A DNA stretch of 27,009 nucleotides, taken from CAZWZG01 sp964638245. Its GTDB lineage: Bacteria > Pseudomonadota > Alphaproteobacteria > Rhodobacterales > Rhodobacteraceae. This document shows positions 15,418 to 22,721 of the stretch, piece by piece. Both the position numbers and the translations under genes were made by a program. Position 1 is the stretch's first letter. Every line of letters begins with the position of its first letter. Location of the stretch: contig CAZWZG010000024.1 of NCBI GenBank assembly GCA_964638245.1, positions 1 through 27,009 on the forward strand. Direction: 5' to 3'. Below the pieces are notes generated by a model, which saw nothing but the letters and a program-made list of their open reading frames with translations, searched no databases and was not told the origin of the DNA.

Positions 15418-16077
15418 ATGGACAAGATTGCATTGATCACCGGCGCCTCGCGCGGACTTGGCGCCTCGTTGGCGGAACTACTGGCAGACACGCACCACGT
15501 CATTGCGGTGGGTCGCACGGTGGGCGGGCTTGAAGCGCTCGACGACCGCATCCAGGCCAAGGGCGGCGCCGCAACACTTGCACCCATGGACATCAAGATC
15601 CCCGAAGCAATGGAGCAACTGGCCGGATCCATTGCCCAGCGCTGGGGTAAGATCGACCTGTGGTGCCACACGGCGGTGAACGCGCCCCATCAGGCCCCGG
15701 CTGATCATATCGATCCCAAGGAATCCAAGGACGCGATCCCGGTCAATTTCGAAGCCGTGATGCGCCTGATCCCTCTGTTCTCCCCCTTGCTTAAGGCTTC
15801 GCCGGAGGGACATGCGGTCTTCTTCAAGGACACGACCCAGCCTGACCATTTCTTTGGTCTCTACGGTTCGACCAAGGCCGCGCAAATCGCGCTGGCTCAA
15901 AGCTGGAAAGCCGAGACCGAGCGGGTTGGCCCGCGCGTTTCGATCCTTGAGCCGCGCCGGATGAACACGTCCGTGCGCGGCCGGTTCTATCCCGGTGGTA
16001 ACAAGGACGATGTCGTCTCGCCGATGGATGAGGCCCAGCGTTTGTTGCCCGATGTCCTGACACCAAAACCGATTTGA
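15418..16077 (+). CDS. Divergent short-chain dehydrogenase/reductase (SDR)
   Basis: A 219-residue SDR-fold protein. ATG 15418 is chosen over TTG 15382 because it puts the cofactor motif at the usual place (MDKIALITGASRGLG, glycine motif at 8-15). The YxxxK pair is present as Y149 and K153 (YGSTKAA). Two usual features are altered: the NNAG motif is replaced by HTAV at 84-87, and the catalytic serine about 12-13 residues before the tyrosine is not there (K137-D138-T139-T140). The acidic D58 in the PMDIK segment is kept. The substrate cannot be named. It lies directly after purF on the same strand. It may be an active reductase using threonine, or a binding protein. Confidence 0.85.
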   Translation: MDKIALITGASRGLGASLAELLADTHHVIAVGRTVGGLEALDDRIQAKGGAATLAPMDIKIPEAMEQLAGSIAQRWGKIDLWCHTAVNAPHQAPADHIDPKESKDAIPVNFEAVMRLIPLFSPLLKASPEGHAVFFKDTTQPDHFFGLYGSTKAAQIALAQSWKAETERVGPRVSILEPRRMNTSVRGRFYPGGNKDDVVSPMDEAQRLLPDVLTPKPI

Positions 16078-16147
16078 TCCACCCAACGGCTTGCCCGCCT
16101 CTTGGGGCTGGCTTACGAGGGGTGAAACAACCCGAAAGCACGCCCCC

Positions 16148-16930
16148 ATGCGGATTCTCCTTACAAACGACGATGGCATCAATGCCCCGGGCCTGAAGGT
16201 CCTTGAAGACATCGCCGCCGAGATAGCGGGGCCGACGGGCGAGGTTTGGGTGGTGGCACCTGCGTTCGAGCAATCGGGAGTGTCCCACTGCATCAGTTAT
16301 GCCGGCTCAACGATGGTGTCCGAGCTTGCCCCGCGTCGCTGGGCCGCCGAAGGATCACCCGCCGATTGCGTATTGGCCGGTCTCTACCACGTGCTCCCCG
16401 ATCGCCCCGACCTGATCCTTTCGGGCGTCAACCGCGGCAACAACTCAGGGGAAAACACGCTTTATTCCGGGACCATCGGCGGTGCACTCGAAGGCGCGCT
16501 TCAGGGCATTCCCTCCATCGCACTCAGCCAGTTCTATGGCCCCCGCAATGTCGGCCTTGAAAACCAGTTCGAAGCAGCCGCAGCCCATGGCGTCGACGTG
16601 GTACGCCGTCTGATCGACCACGGCGACTGGACGTCCGGGGACTGGGAGCGTTTATACAACGTCAACTTTCCTCCGATCCCTGCCGCCGAGGTCACGGGCG
16701 TCGATATTGTCCGTCAGGGTCGGCGCCCGACAACGCGCTTTGGCATGGAATCTCAGACAGCGCCCAACGGTCGTACATACCTTTGGGTGACCGGCGGCGC
16801 TCAGGACGAAGATACCGGCCCGGATTCGGATGTGCGTTCAAACGTCGAGGGCGCGATTTCCGTGACCCCGATGACGCCGGACCTTACGGATTATGCCGCG
16901 ATGGAAAGCCTGAAAGACGCCTTTCGATGA
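16148..16930 (+). CDS. surE: 5'/3'-nucleotidase SurE
   Basis: A 260-residue metal-dependent phosphatase that dephosphorylates nucleoside monophosphates. The start ATG 16148 gives MRILLTNDDGINAPGL, where D8 and D9 are the metal ligands; the frame extends upstream to 16091 but without family sequence. Also visible are APAFEQSGVSHCIS and SGVNRGNNSGENTLYSGTIG (from residue 92, N95 being the other metal ligand). Its stop overlaps the pcm start by four bases (ATGA), so the two are co-translated, as in many Proteobacteria. The pair is linked to stationary-phase survival in E. coli. Confidence 0.96.
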   Translation: MRILLTNDDGINAPGLKVLEDIAAEIAGPTGEVWVVAPAFEQSGVSHCISYAGSTMVSELAPRRWAAEGSPADCVLAGLYHVLPDRPDLILSGVNRGNNSGENTLYSGTIGGALEGALQGIPSIALSQFYGPRNVGLENQFEAAAAHGVDVVRRLIDHGDWTSGDWERLYNVNFPPIPAAEVTGVDIVRQGRRPTTRFGMESQTAPNGRTYLWVTGGAQDEDTGPDSDVRSNVEGAISVTPMTPDLTDYAAMESLKDAFR

Positions 16931-17568
16931 GCGACAACGCCGAGCGTCAGATGCAGTTTCTTTTTGCGCTCCGCTCGCGGGGGGTGACAGATGCAGCGAC
17001 GCTAGGCGCCATGGAGAAGATCGACCGAGGCGCGTTCGTGAAGGGGCTTTTCTCTGAACGCGCTTATGAGGACATGCCACTGCCCATCGAATGCGGGCAA
17101 ACGATCAGTCAGCCGTCGGTCGTCGGTCTTATGACCCAAGCGCTTCAGGTGAACGCGCGCCACAAGGTCCTCGAAATCGGCACCGGCTCGGGCTATCAGG
17201 CGGCCGTTCTCAGCCAGCTTGCGCGGCGGGTCTATACGATCGACCGGCATCGGCGACTTGTGGCTCAGGCCAAAGACGTATTCGAGGCTGAAAACCTGAC
17301 CAATATCACGGCAATCCACGCTGACGGTTCGATGGGTTGGACGGAACAGGCCCCTTTTGACCGCATCATCGTCACAGCCGCTGCCGAGGATCCCCCAGGC
17401 CCGCTCTTGGCGCAGCTTAAGATCGGCGGTATCATGGTTATACCGGTGGGGCAGTCCGATGCGGTCCAGCACCTGATCCGGGCGACGAAGACAGAAGATG
17501 GCATCAACTATGAAGAGTTGCGCGCCGTCCGGTTCGTCCCCTTGATCGATGGGCTGGGACAGGAATGA
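16927..17568 (+). CDS. pcm: Protein-L-isoaspartate O-methyltransferase
   Basis: A 213-residue cytoplasmic SAM-dependent enzyme that methylates isoaspartyl residues in damaged proteins so that they can be repaired. ATG 16927 is chosen because it overlaps the surE stop by four bases and matches the family start; the frame is open further upstream within surE. Motif I is VLEIGTGSGYQAAVLSQLA (from residue 81), preceded by the PCMT-specific YEDMPLPIECGQTISQP, and followed by FDRIIVTAAAEDPP and the terminal RFVPLIDGLG. All are standard. Confidence 0.96.
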   Translation: MSDNAERQMQFLFALRSRGVTDAATLGAMEKIDRGAFVKGLFSERAYEDMPLPIECGQTISQPSVVGLMTQALQVNARHKVLEIGTGSGYQAAVLSQLARRVYTIDRHRRLVAQAKDVFEAENLTNITAIHADGSMGWTEQAPFDRIIVTAAAEDPPGPLLAQLKIGGIMVIPVGQSDAVQHLIRATKTEDGINYEELRAVRFVPLIDGLGQE

Positions 17569-17648
17569 CCCATGCGGTGGGCGAGCGTCGCAGACATAAG
17601 CGGCCCGTCTTTTTTGAGTAGGCGCGTATCGGCAGAGGACACGAGCGG

Positions 17649-18800
17649 ATGACACTTTTTAGGACACCGGCGCAGGGGCTGACGGCTCTGGTGCTGGTAT
17701 TGGCCGTCGCAGGATGCGACCGGTTTGAGAATTTCGATCTGGACCTGCGCCCGCAAAGCTCGGGCGCCGATACAAGCGAAGCGGTACGGGTCCGAGTGGC
17801 CGACCGCCCCCAGCCAGACAATCGCGGTGTTATCTCTTACCCCGGCTATCAGGTGGTTGTCGCCAACCGCGGTGAAACCGTGGGCCAGATCGCGGCGCGC
17901 ATCGGTTTAGAAGGGCAAACGCTTGCCCGCTACAATGGCCTTCCTCAAAACGTGCCGCTGCGTGCAGGAGAAATCATCGCCCTGCCGAGCCGCGTTGCCG
18001 AACCTTCGCCAGCCACAGGCGCCATTGCCACCGGGCCTATTCAGCCTGCGGGCAACGACATCAGTGCGATTGCGGGTAACGCGATCGATCGCGCAGATGG
18101 GGCAGCGTCGCTGGCCCCGACAGGCGAAGAACCGATCCGGCACCAGGTGGCACAAGGCGAAACCGCTTTCTCGATCGCGCGGCTTTACGGAGTACCTGCA
18201 GCTGCTTTGGCCGACTGGAACGGGTTGGACGATCAGTTGACCGTGCGCCCCGGTCAGTTCCTTTTGATCCCGCCGGTGACACCCATCGAAGAGCCCGTCG
18301 TCGCTGCGCCAGGGGAAGGCAGCCTTGCCCCGACACCGCCAAGCTCGGTCCGGCCCCTGCCCCGGCCCGAAGCCATTGCAGCCGCTCCGGCAGCAGCGCC
18401 AGAGCCTGAGTCACCCGCGCTTTCAGAAACGCAAACCGCACAATCGGATCAGGGGCGCCTGCGTCTTCCGATCAACGGCAGCATCATCCGCCCCTATGAC
18501 GGTCAGGACAATAAAGGCATCGGCATTGCGGCCTCTGCCGGGGACGCTGTGGCGGCCGCCGCCGACGGGGAAGTCGCTTTGGTCAGCCGTGACGAACTCG
18601 GCAACCCCATCGTCGTCGTCAAGCACGACGACAACCTGCTGACCGTCTATTTCCGCATCGATGATGTCTCGGTCAGCCGTGGCGATAGCGTGAGCCGTGG
18701 CCAGACGATCGCGCGGGTTGCAAACAAGGCCCCTGTCTACCTTCATTTCGAGGTGCGCGAAGGGCTCAACAGCGTCGATCCAACCCCATATCTGCAATAA
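17649..18800 (+). CDS. nlpD: NlpD-like lipoprotein with two LysM domains and a degenerate M23 (LytM) domain
   Basis: A 383-residue envelope protein. The N-terminal signal ends in a lipobox LAVAGC with lipidated C23. LysM repeats for peptidoglycan binding lie at about 66-113 and 164-208, followed by an Ala/Pro-rich linker (210-265) and an M23/LytM domain at 270-383. Of the metal ligands of active LytM enzymes only one histidine is kept (H366 in YLHFEVR): the HxxxD pair is N288/G292 (NKGIGIA), and the first histidine of HxH is Y364. It is therefore predicted not to cut peptidoglycan but to activate amidases, as known for E. coli NlpD/EnvC. It follows surE-pcm, a conserved order, after an 80-base gap. 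Confidence 0.92.
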   Translation: MTLFRTPAQGLTALVLVLAVAGCDRFENFDLDLRPQSSGADTSEAVRVRVADRPQPDNRGVISYPGYQVVVANRGETVGQIAARIGLEGQTLARYNGLPQNVPLRAGEIIALPSRVAEPSPATGAIATGPIQPAGNDISAIAGNAIDRADGAASLAPTGEEPIRHQVAQGETAFSIARLYGVPAAALADWNGLDDQLTVRPGQFLLIPPVTPIEEPVVAAPGEGSLAPTPPSSVRPLPRPEAIAAAPAAAPEPESPALSETQTAQSDQGRLRLPINGSIIRPYDGQDNKGIGIAASAGDAVAAAADGEVALVSRDELGNPIVVVKHDDNLLTVYFRIDDVSVSRGDSVSRGQTIARVANKAPVYLHFEVREGLNSVDPTPYLQ

Positions 18801-18803
18801 CGC

Positions 18804-20132
18804 TCACGGTGCGTCGAACGCACCAAGATCAGCCGCACCCTGTCGAAGCCTCCCGGTGATATCCCGCTCAGGGGTATCGTCCGGGAGCGCGGCGCCTATG
18901 GCGGGGCTACCCTCCATGAGCGAGAAATCGAGGCGTTCGGGATCTGTAAAGATAAACGCGGGCTCTGCCACGTGGAAATTATTGATCCAATTAACACCGG
19001 GCTGATCCGGTTCGAACGGGCTGCTCGGCGGCGTCGTTCGGTCGGGCATCAGGTTGTTGACGATGCGCATGTTTGACGAAGGTCGCCCATCCTTATGGCG
19101 CGTCACAGAAATCCACGGGGGACCAACCGGAGCCGCTTCGACCCCCATCACTGTATTATTGCGGATCACCCCGTCCCGCGCCCCCATCATGGTGATCCCA
19201 TGCCATGCGCTGGCGTGAATGACGTTGTTCTCGATGGTCCACCCGTCGAAAAAGCCATCGAACAGGCCGATACCCTGAAGCTGGCACGGGTACTCCACAA
19301 ACGGCGCGCGGCGTTCGAAAATGAAATTTCCTCGGATCGTGACATCTCTGACGACGCCTTCGCCGGGTGTTCCATCCTCGCCCAGTGACCAGCTTTGAAT
19401 GCCGTCGTCATGGTTCTGGCTGACATCGAGGCAATTGAAAATGTCATTGCCTTCGACGACAGAGCCATCGCCAAGGACGCGAATTCCGTCGCCCGTAAAC
19501 TGACTTATGATGTTCACTTCAATGACGGCGTTTGGCCCGGTGGACGAAATGCCATGCTTGACCTTTTCCAGCCAGTTTCCGCTGATCCGCACATTTGATC
19601 CATCCGATCGGATGCCGTGCACCGTCCGTTTGCGCCAATCCTCGCGGCTCCAACCTTCGGTCGTATCGGCACTAAAGATGTCGAACTCTTCAATCGAGAT
19701 ATCAGAGGACGCAGCGTCGATCGTAACGAGCGTGTCCCGCTCGGCGTCACCCGGGCGCACGATCATCACAGACAGATCCAACCCTCGGCTGTTCTTGATA
19801 TCGACGCCATCAAGTTTCGGTGTCTCGGGCGGAAAGCTGGTCAAGTGCAGGCCCGGTGGATCAAATTCGACCCCTTCGAGTGTCAGAACACCCCACTCTC
19901 CTCCGCCGAGATAGATCTCGTCTCCGGGTTCGAGAGGTTCCTCGTCAAGAACGCGCTGCAGGTCCAGCCATGGGGCAGACCGACTTCCGTCGCCCTCGGC
20001 ACTGCCACGGAACAGGTCGACATAATAGATTTCAGCATGTCCGGGTGCTGCACACAAAACCATTGCTATGGTCGATAGTAGCGCAAAACGCCCACGAGGC
20101 GGCGCTGCGCCGCGCTCCCATTTGGCGGTCAC
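18804..20132 (-). CDS. Secreted right-handed parallel beta-helix protein
   Basis: A 442-residue protein. The start is GTG at 20132, which overlaps the stop of the DUF815 gene by four bases (GTGA). The N-terminus is a Sec-type signal with a long n-region, cleaved probably after GHA (residue 33); no twin arginine is seen. The body has repeated strand-turn units with asparagine ladders such as VIEVNIIS, VVEGNDIFN, VTIRGNFIFE, WTIENNVIH, GVIRNNTVMG and MRIVNNLM. The C-terminus has SPAIGAALPDD and DLGAFDAP, resembling the SPAIDAG...DIGAFE ending of a group of surface beta-helix proteins. Such folds bind or cleave polysaccharides; no catalytic site can be named. It converges on nlpD with only three bases between the stops. 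Confidence 0.85.
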   Translation of the reverse strand: MTAKWERGAAPPRGRFALLSTIAMVLCAAPGHAEIYYVDLFRGSAEGDGSRSAPWLDLQRVLDEEPLEPGDEIYLGGGEWGVLTLEGVEFDPPGLHLTSFPPETPKLDGVDIKNSRGLDLSVMIVRPGDAERDTLVTIDAASSDISIEEFDIFSADTTEGWSREDWRKRTVHGIRSDGSNVRISGNWLEKVKHGISSTGPNAVIEVNIISQFTGDGIRVLGDGSVVEGNDIFNCLDVSQNHDDGIQSWSLGEDGTPGEGVVRDVTIRGNFIFERRAPFVEYPCQLQGIGLFDGFFDGWTIENNVIHASAWHGITMMGARDGVIRNNTVMGVEAAPVGPPWISVTRHKDGRPSSNMRIVNNLMPDRTTPPSSPFEPDQPGVNWINNFHVAEPAFIFTDPERLDFSLMEGSPAIGAALPDDTPERDITGRLRQGAADLGAFDAP

Positions 20133-20977
20133 AACCGCACCCCTTCCCGACCCGCAAGGTCAGAGAAAAACTGCCACGCCACGCGCCCGGAACGTCCACC
20201 TCGGGTCGCCTGCCATTCAATGGCCTCGGCCCGAAGACGATCCGGGTCGATATCCAAGTTGTAGGCCGCGCAATAGCCATCGATCATGGCAAGGTAGGCA
20301 TCCTGATCGCAAGGATGGAAACCCAACCAAAGCCCAAAGCGATCCGAGAGGGACACCTTTTCTTCGGTCGCCTCAGACGGAGAGATGGCCGTCGCGCGTT
20401 CGTTTTCGATCATATCGCGCGGCATCAGGTGCCGTCGGTTTGATGTCGCGTAAAACAGGACATTCTCGGGCCGCCCTTCAATCCCACCGTCCAGCACCGC
20501 TTTCAGCGACTTGTAGTGGGCGTCATCATGGCTGAACGAAAGGTCGTCACAGAACAGGATCACGCGTGCGCTCGATACACGCAGATGCCCAAGCAGGCGC
20601 GCGATTGACGGCAAATCATCCCGCTGCAGTTCGATCAAGGTCACCGGCAGGCCCTCGGCCAGAACCGCTCCGTGCACCGCCTTCACAAGGCTCGACTTGC
20701 CCATCCCGCGTGCGCCCCAAAGAAGCGCGTTGTTGGCGGCAAATCCTTTTGCGAACTGGCGCGTGTTGGCCAACAGAGTGTCGCGCGAGCGATCTATTCC
20801 AACAAGAAGATCAAGGGGGTGGCGGTCGACCTTTTCGACAGGCTCCAGACGATCCGGACTGACATGCCACAAAAACGCTTCTGCGGATGCCAGGTCAGGC
20901 ACCGGGGCCGCTGGCGGTGCCATCCGCTCGAGCGCGTCTGCAATCCGCTCTAGCGCGTCCCCATTGTCAGACTTCAT
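20129..20977 (-). CDS. DUF815 family AAA+-like ATPase
   Basis: A 282-residue P-loop ATPase of the DUF815 family, function unknown. Walker A is GARGMGKS (88-95), Walker B VILFCDD (139-145), sensor-1 like ATSN (177-180) and an arginine-rich TRGGRSGRVAWQF near the end (258-270). The N-terminal 30 residues (ALERIADALERM and so on) form a short amphipathic helix. Its start overlaps the tatC stop, and its stop overlaps the start of the beta-helix gene, by four bases each, so it is translated as part of the tat operon. The link could mean a role in export or envelope quality control, but that is inference. The proposed start is supported by the overlap. Confidence 0.9.
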   Translation of the reverse strand: MKSDNGDALERIADALERMAPPAAPVPDLASAEAFLWHVSPDRLEPVEKVDRHPLDLLVGIDRSRDTLLANTRQFAKGFAANNALLWGARGMGKSSLVKAVHGAVLAEGLPVTLIELQRDDLPSIARLLGHLRVSSARVILFCDDLSFSHDDAHYKSLKAVLDGGIEGRPENVLFYATSNRRHLMPRDMIENERATAISPSEATEEKVSLSDRFGLWLGFHPCDQDAYLAMIDGYCAAYNLDIDPDRLRAEAIEWQATRGGRSGRVAWQFFSDLAGREGVRL

Positions 20978-21906
20978 TTCGTCTGCTCTTCCCCGTCGTC
21001 CTCGTCCAGATCACCGTACAGGTCTTCATCCTCGCCGAGAACACCTTCTTCGCGCAGTTTCTGGGTCTTCACCTTTTCGACGCGTTTCACCAACTGGATC
21101 GAAATCTCGTAAAGGCCGTAGACGACCACGAACAGGATAATCTGCGTTATGACATCGGGCGGCGTGATCAGACCCGCCAGCAGAAGAATTGCAACGATGG
21201 CGTATTTACGCACGTTCTTGAGGCCGCGAGACGTCACCAGACCCGCTTTGCCCATAAGCGTCAGCAGAACCGGCAGCTGGAAGCAGATCCCAAAGGCGAA
21301 GATAAGCTTCAGGGTGATCGACAGCGTTTCGTTCACCTTACCGATGAACACGATATCCAAGGTATCACTGCTGTCTTCGATCACGGCCTCGGGCCCGTCT
21401 GTGATGGCGCCGATCAGTGCGTTAAAGTCTGCAAAGCCAAGAAGGAAGAACATCGCCAGCGGCGTGACCACGTAGTAGGCGAACGCAGCGCCAAGGATGA
21501 ACTGGACGGGCGAAGCCAAAAGGAACGGAAGGAACGCGCCCTTCTCATTCTTGTAAAGGCCGGGTGCGACGAACTGCCAAATCTGATGAGCAATGATCGG
21601 AAACGCGAAAATCAGGCCGAAGACCATCGAGATCCGGATCAAGGTAAAGAAATACTCGGTGGGCGCTGTGAACTGCAGCGTCGGGTTCGGGTCCCCAAGG
21701 GCCACCAGCGTTTCGCGGATCGGCTCCAGCAGATAGGGAAGCAGGAACGGCTCGGCGAAAAAGAATACGACGATGATCGACAAGAAGAACGCGATCACGC
21801 AGCGGATCAGCCGTTGGCGCAACTCTTCCAGGTGCTCAAGCAATGGCGCAGAGCTTCCGGCCAGCTCGTCGTCATCCTCGATGTCGGCTTCATCGACCTG
21901 GCTCAT
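20974..21906 (-). CDS. tatC: Sec-independent protein translocase TatC
   Basis: A 310-residue inner membrane protein, the twin-arginine signal receptor of the Tat pathway. The conserved cytoplasmic N-terminus PLLEHLEELRQRL is at 21-33, followed by six membrane segments; FAFPIIAHQIWQFVAPGLY is typical. It is longer than E. coli TatC (about 258 residues) because of an acidic N-terminal leader (residues 1-19) and a charged C-terminal tail ending in EDEDLYGDLDEDDGEE. The start ATG 21906 overlaps the tatB stop by four bases, and the stop overlaps the DUF815 start by four bases. It carries folded proteins across the membrane with TatA and TatB. Confidence 0.97.
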   Translation of the reverse strand: MSQVDEADIEDDDELAGSSAPLLEHLEELRQRLIRCVIAFFLSIIVVFFFAEPFLLPYLLEPIRETLVALGDPNPTLQFTAPTEYFFTLIRISMVFGLIFAFPIIAHQIWQFVAPGLYKNEKGAFLPFLLASPVQFILGAAFAYYVVTPLAMFFLLGFADFNALIGAITDGPEAVIEDSSDTLDIVFIGKVNETLSITLKLIFAFGICFQLPVLLTLMGKAGLVTSRGLKNVRKYAIVAILLLAGLITPPDVITQIILFVVVYGLYEISIQLVKRVEKVKTQKLREEGVLGEDEDLYGDLDEDDGEEQTK

Positions 21907-22334
21907 GCGGGCTTGTCTTCCGTTTGTTCCTCGGCCTTGGCCTTAGCGGCGTCCGCTTCAGCTTCGGCCGCCTCGGCCTTCTTCTTTGCGCTTTCCTTGA
22001 CCGCTTTGCTCATCGAATCCTTGACCGCTTCGTCCGAGGCTTTCTGATCTTCAGGGTCAAGGATTTTGGCCCCAGTCCGCTCCAACGCATTCAGCCCAGC
22101 CTTGGCCGGGTTGGACGCTGTGCGGGCGATCGAGTTTAGCGAAGACGCGGTTTCGCGGAGCCCAGAATCGTCAGCGGCATCGTTCATGGCGCGCTGGAAG
22201 TCACGGGCCATGCCACGCGCCTTGCCCACCCATTTGCCGACCGAGCGAAATGAGTTCGCAAAGTCGCGCGGACCCAGAATGATCAGCGCAACGATGAAAA
22301 CGATAAGAAACTCGAAGAACCCGAGGTCGAACAT
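21903..22334 (-). CDS. tatB: Sec-independent protein translocase TatB
   Basis: A 143-residue protein with the TatB layout: one N-terminal membrane helix (FFEFLIVFIVALIILGP, with the helix-breaking GP and following D), an amphipathic helix (SVGKWVGKARGMARDFQRAM) and a long Ala/Lys/Glu-rich tail (about residues 95-143) likely to be disordered or coiled coil. TatB forms the substrate-receptor complex with TatC. It is 17 bases after tatA and overlaps tatC by four bases. The residue after the membrane helix (GPRD) and the GMARDFQ motif distinguish it from TatA. Confidence 0.95.
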   Translation of the reverse strand: MFDLGFFEFLIVFIVALIILGPRDFANSFRSVGKWVGKARGMARDFQRAMNDAADDSGLRETASSLNSIARTASNPAKAGLNALERTGAKILDPEDQKASDEAVKDSMSKAVKESAKKKAEAAEAEADAAKAKAEEQTEDKPA

Positions 22335-22351
22335 TGCCGTCTAACCTGCTG

Positions 22352-22570
22352 TCAGGACTTCTTTTCTTCTTCTTCAGGCGTGACGTCACGAGCCGCTTCG
22401 CTTGCCTGATCTTCAATCTCTTGCTTGCCGTCCTCGACGCCCTTCTTAAAGGCCGTGATGCCCTTGCCAACTTCGCCCATCATGGACGAAATCTTGCCCC
22501 GGCCAAAAAGGACCAGAACCACAACGGCAATCAGGATAAGACCTGGAACACCCAGCTGTCCGATACCCAT
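22352..22570 (-). CDS. tatA: Sec-independent protein translocase TatA
   Basis: A 72-residue pore-forming Tat subunit. The start is ATG 22570 (an upstream ATG at 22666 in the same frame would add 32 non-homologous residues). It is preceded by a strong ribosome-binding site GGAGGA six bases away (22577-22582 on the minus strand), which decides the start. The protein has a short N-terminal helix (LGVPGLILIAVVVLVLFG), the hinge FGRGKIS, the amphipathic helix MMGEVGKGITAFKKGVED and an acidic tail EEEEKKS. The FGRGKIS/GEVGKG text is characteristic of alphaproteobacteria. It is the first gene of the tat operon, which points away from the WYL regulator. Confidence 0.96.
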   Translation of the reverse strand: MGIGQLGVPGLILIAVVVLVLFGRGKISSMMGEVGKGITAFKKGVEDGKQEIEDQASEAARDVTPEEEEKKS

Positions 22571-22587
22571 TTTGCATCCTCCATATT

Positions 22588-22606
22588 CCGTGCGTCCGCC
22601 GCACGG
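22588..22606 (-). promoter_or_regulatory. GC-rich hairpin in the tatA 5' leader
   Basis: A perfect 7-base-pair stem (CCGTGCG/CGCACGG, 22588-22594 with 22600-22606, loop of five) lies five bases upstream of the tatA ribosome-binding site. In the mRNA it would sit directly before the Shine-Dalgarno sequence without covering it. It may stabilise the transcript, act as a terminator remnant or be a protein-binding site. It has no T-run. Confidence 0.4.
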
Positions 22607-22685
22607 CTCAATCTGCATCTGAAGTTTAGATATGGCGGCGACCTGAGTCTGGAAAGCCGGATTCACGGCCCAAGTGCGCTTTTCT

Positions 22686-22701
22686 TGACATTATCCTGTC
22701 A
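22686..22701 (+). promoter_or_regulatory. Inverted repeat overlapping a -35 box before the WYL regulator
   Basis: TGACA-N6-TGTCA (22686-22690 and 22697-22701) is a perfect 5-base inverted repeat. A perfect -35 hexamer TTGACA overlaps its left arm (22685-22690), and the repeat ends 20 bases before the ATG of the regulator. This is where an autorepressor would bind. A matching -10 is not clear, and the only ribosome-binding-site-like GGAG (22702-22705) is rather distant from the ATG, so a very short leader is possible. Confidence 0.5.
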
Positions 22702-22721
22702 GGAGCGGTCATATCCTCGTC

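Noticed and set aside
17590..17626. Possible terminator (AGAC...GTCTTTTTT) between pcm and nlpD
   Set aside because: Only a 4-base stem with an 11-base loop before a T-run; too weak to call on sequence alone.
20887..22047. 386-codon plus-strand frame opposite tatC/tatB
   Set aside because: It mirrors tatC and tatB, which have full family motifs and chained overlaps; the translation is a Gln/Arg/Asp-rich shadow.
22571..22666. Longer tatA start at ATG 22666
   Set aside because: The added 32 residues are unlike TatA and would cover the hairpin and the strong GGAGGA ribosome-binding site that serves ATG 22570.
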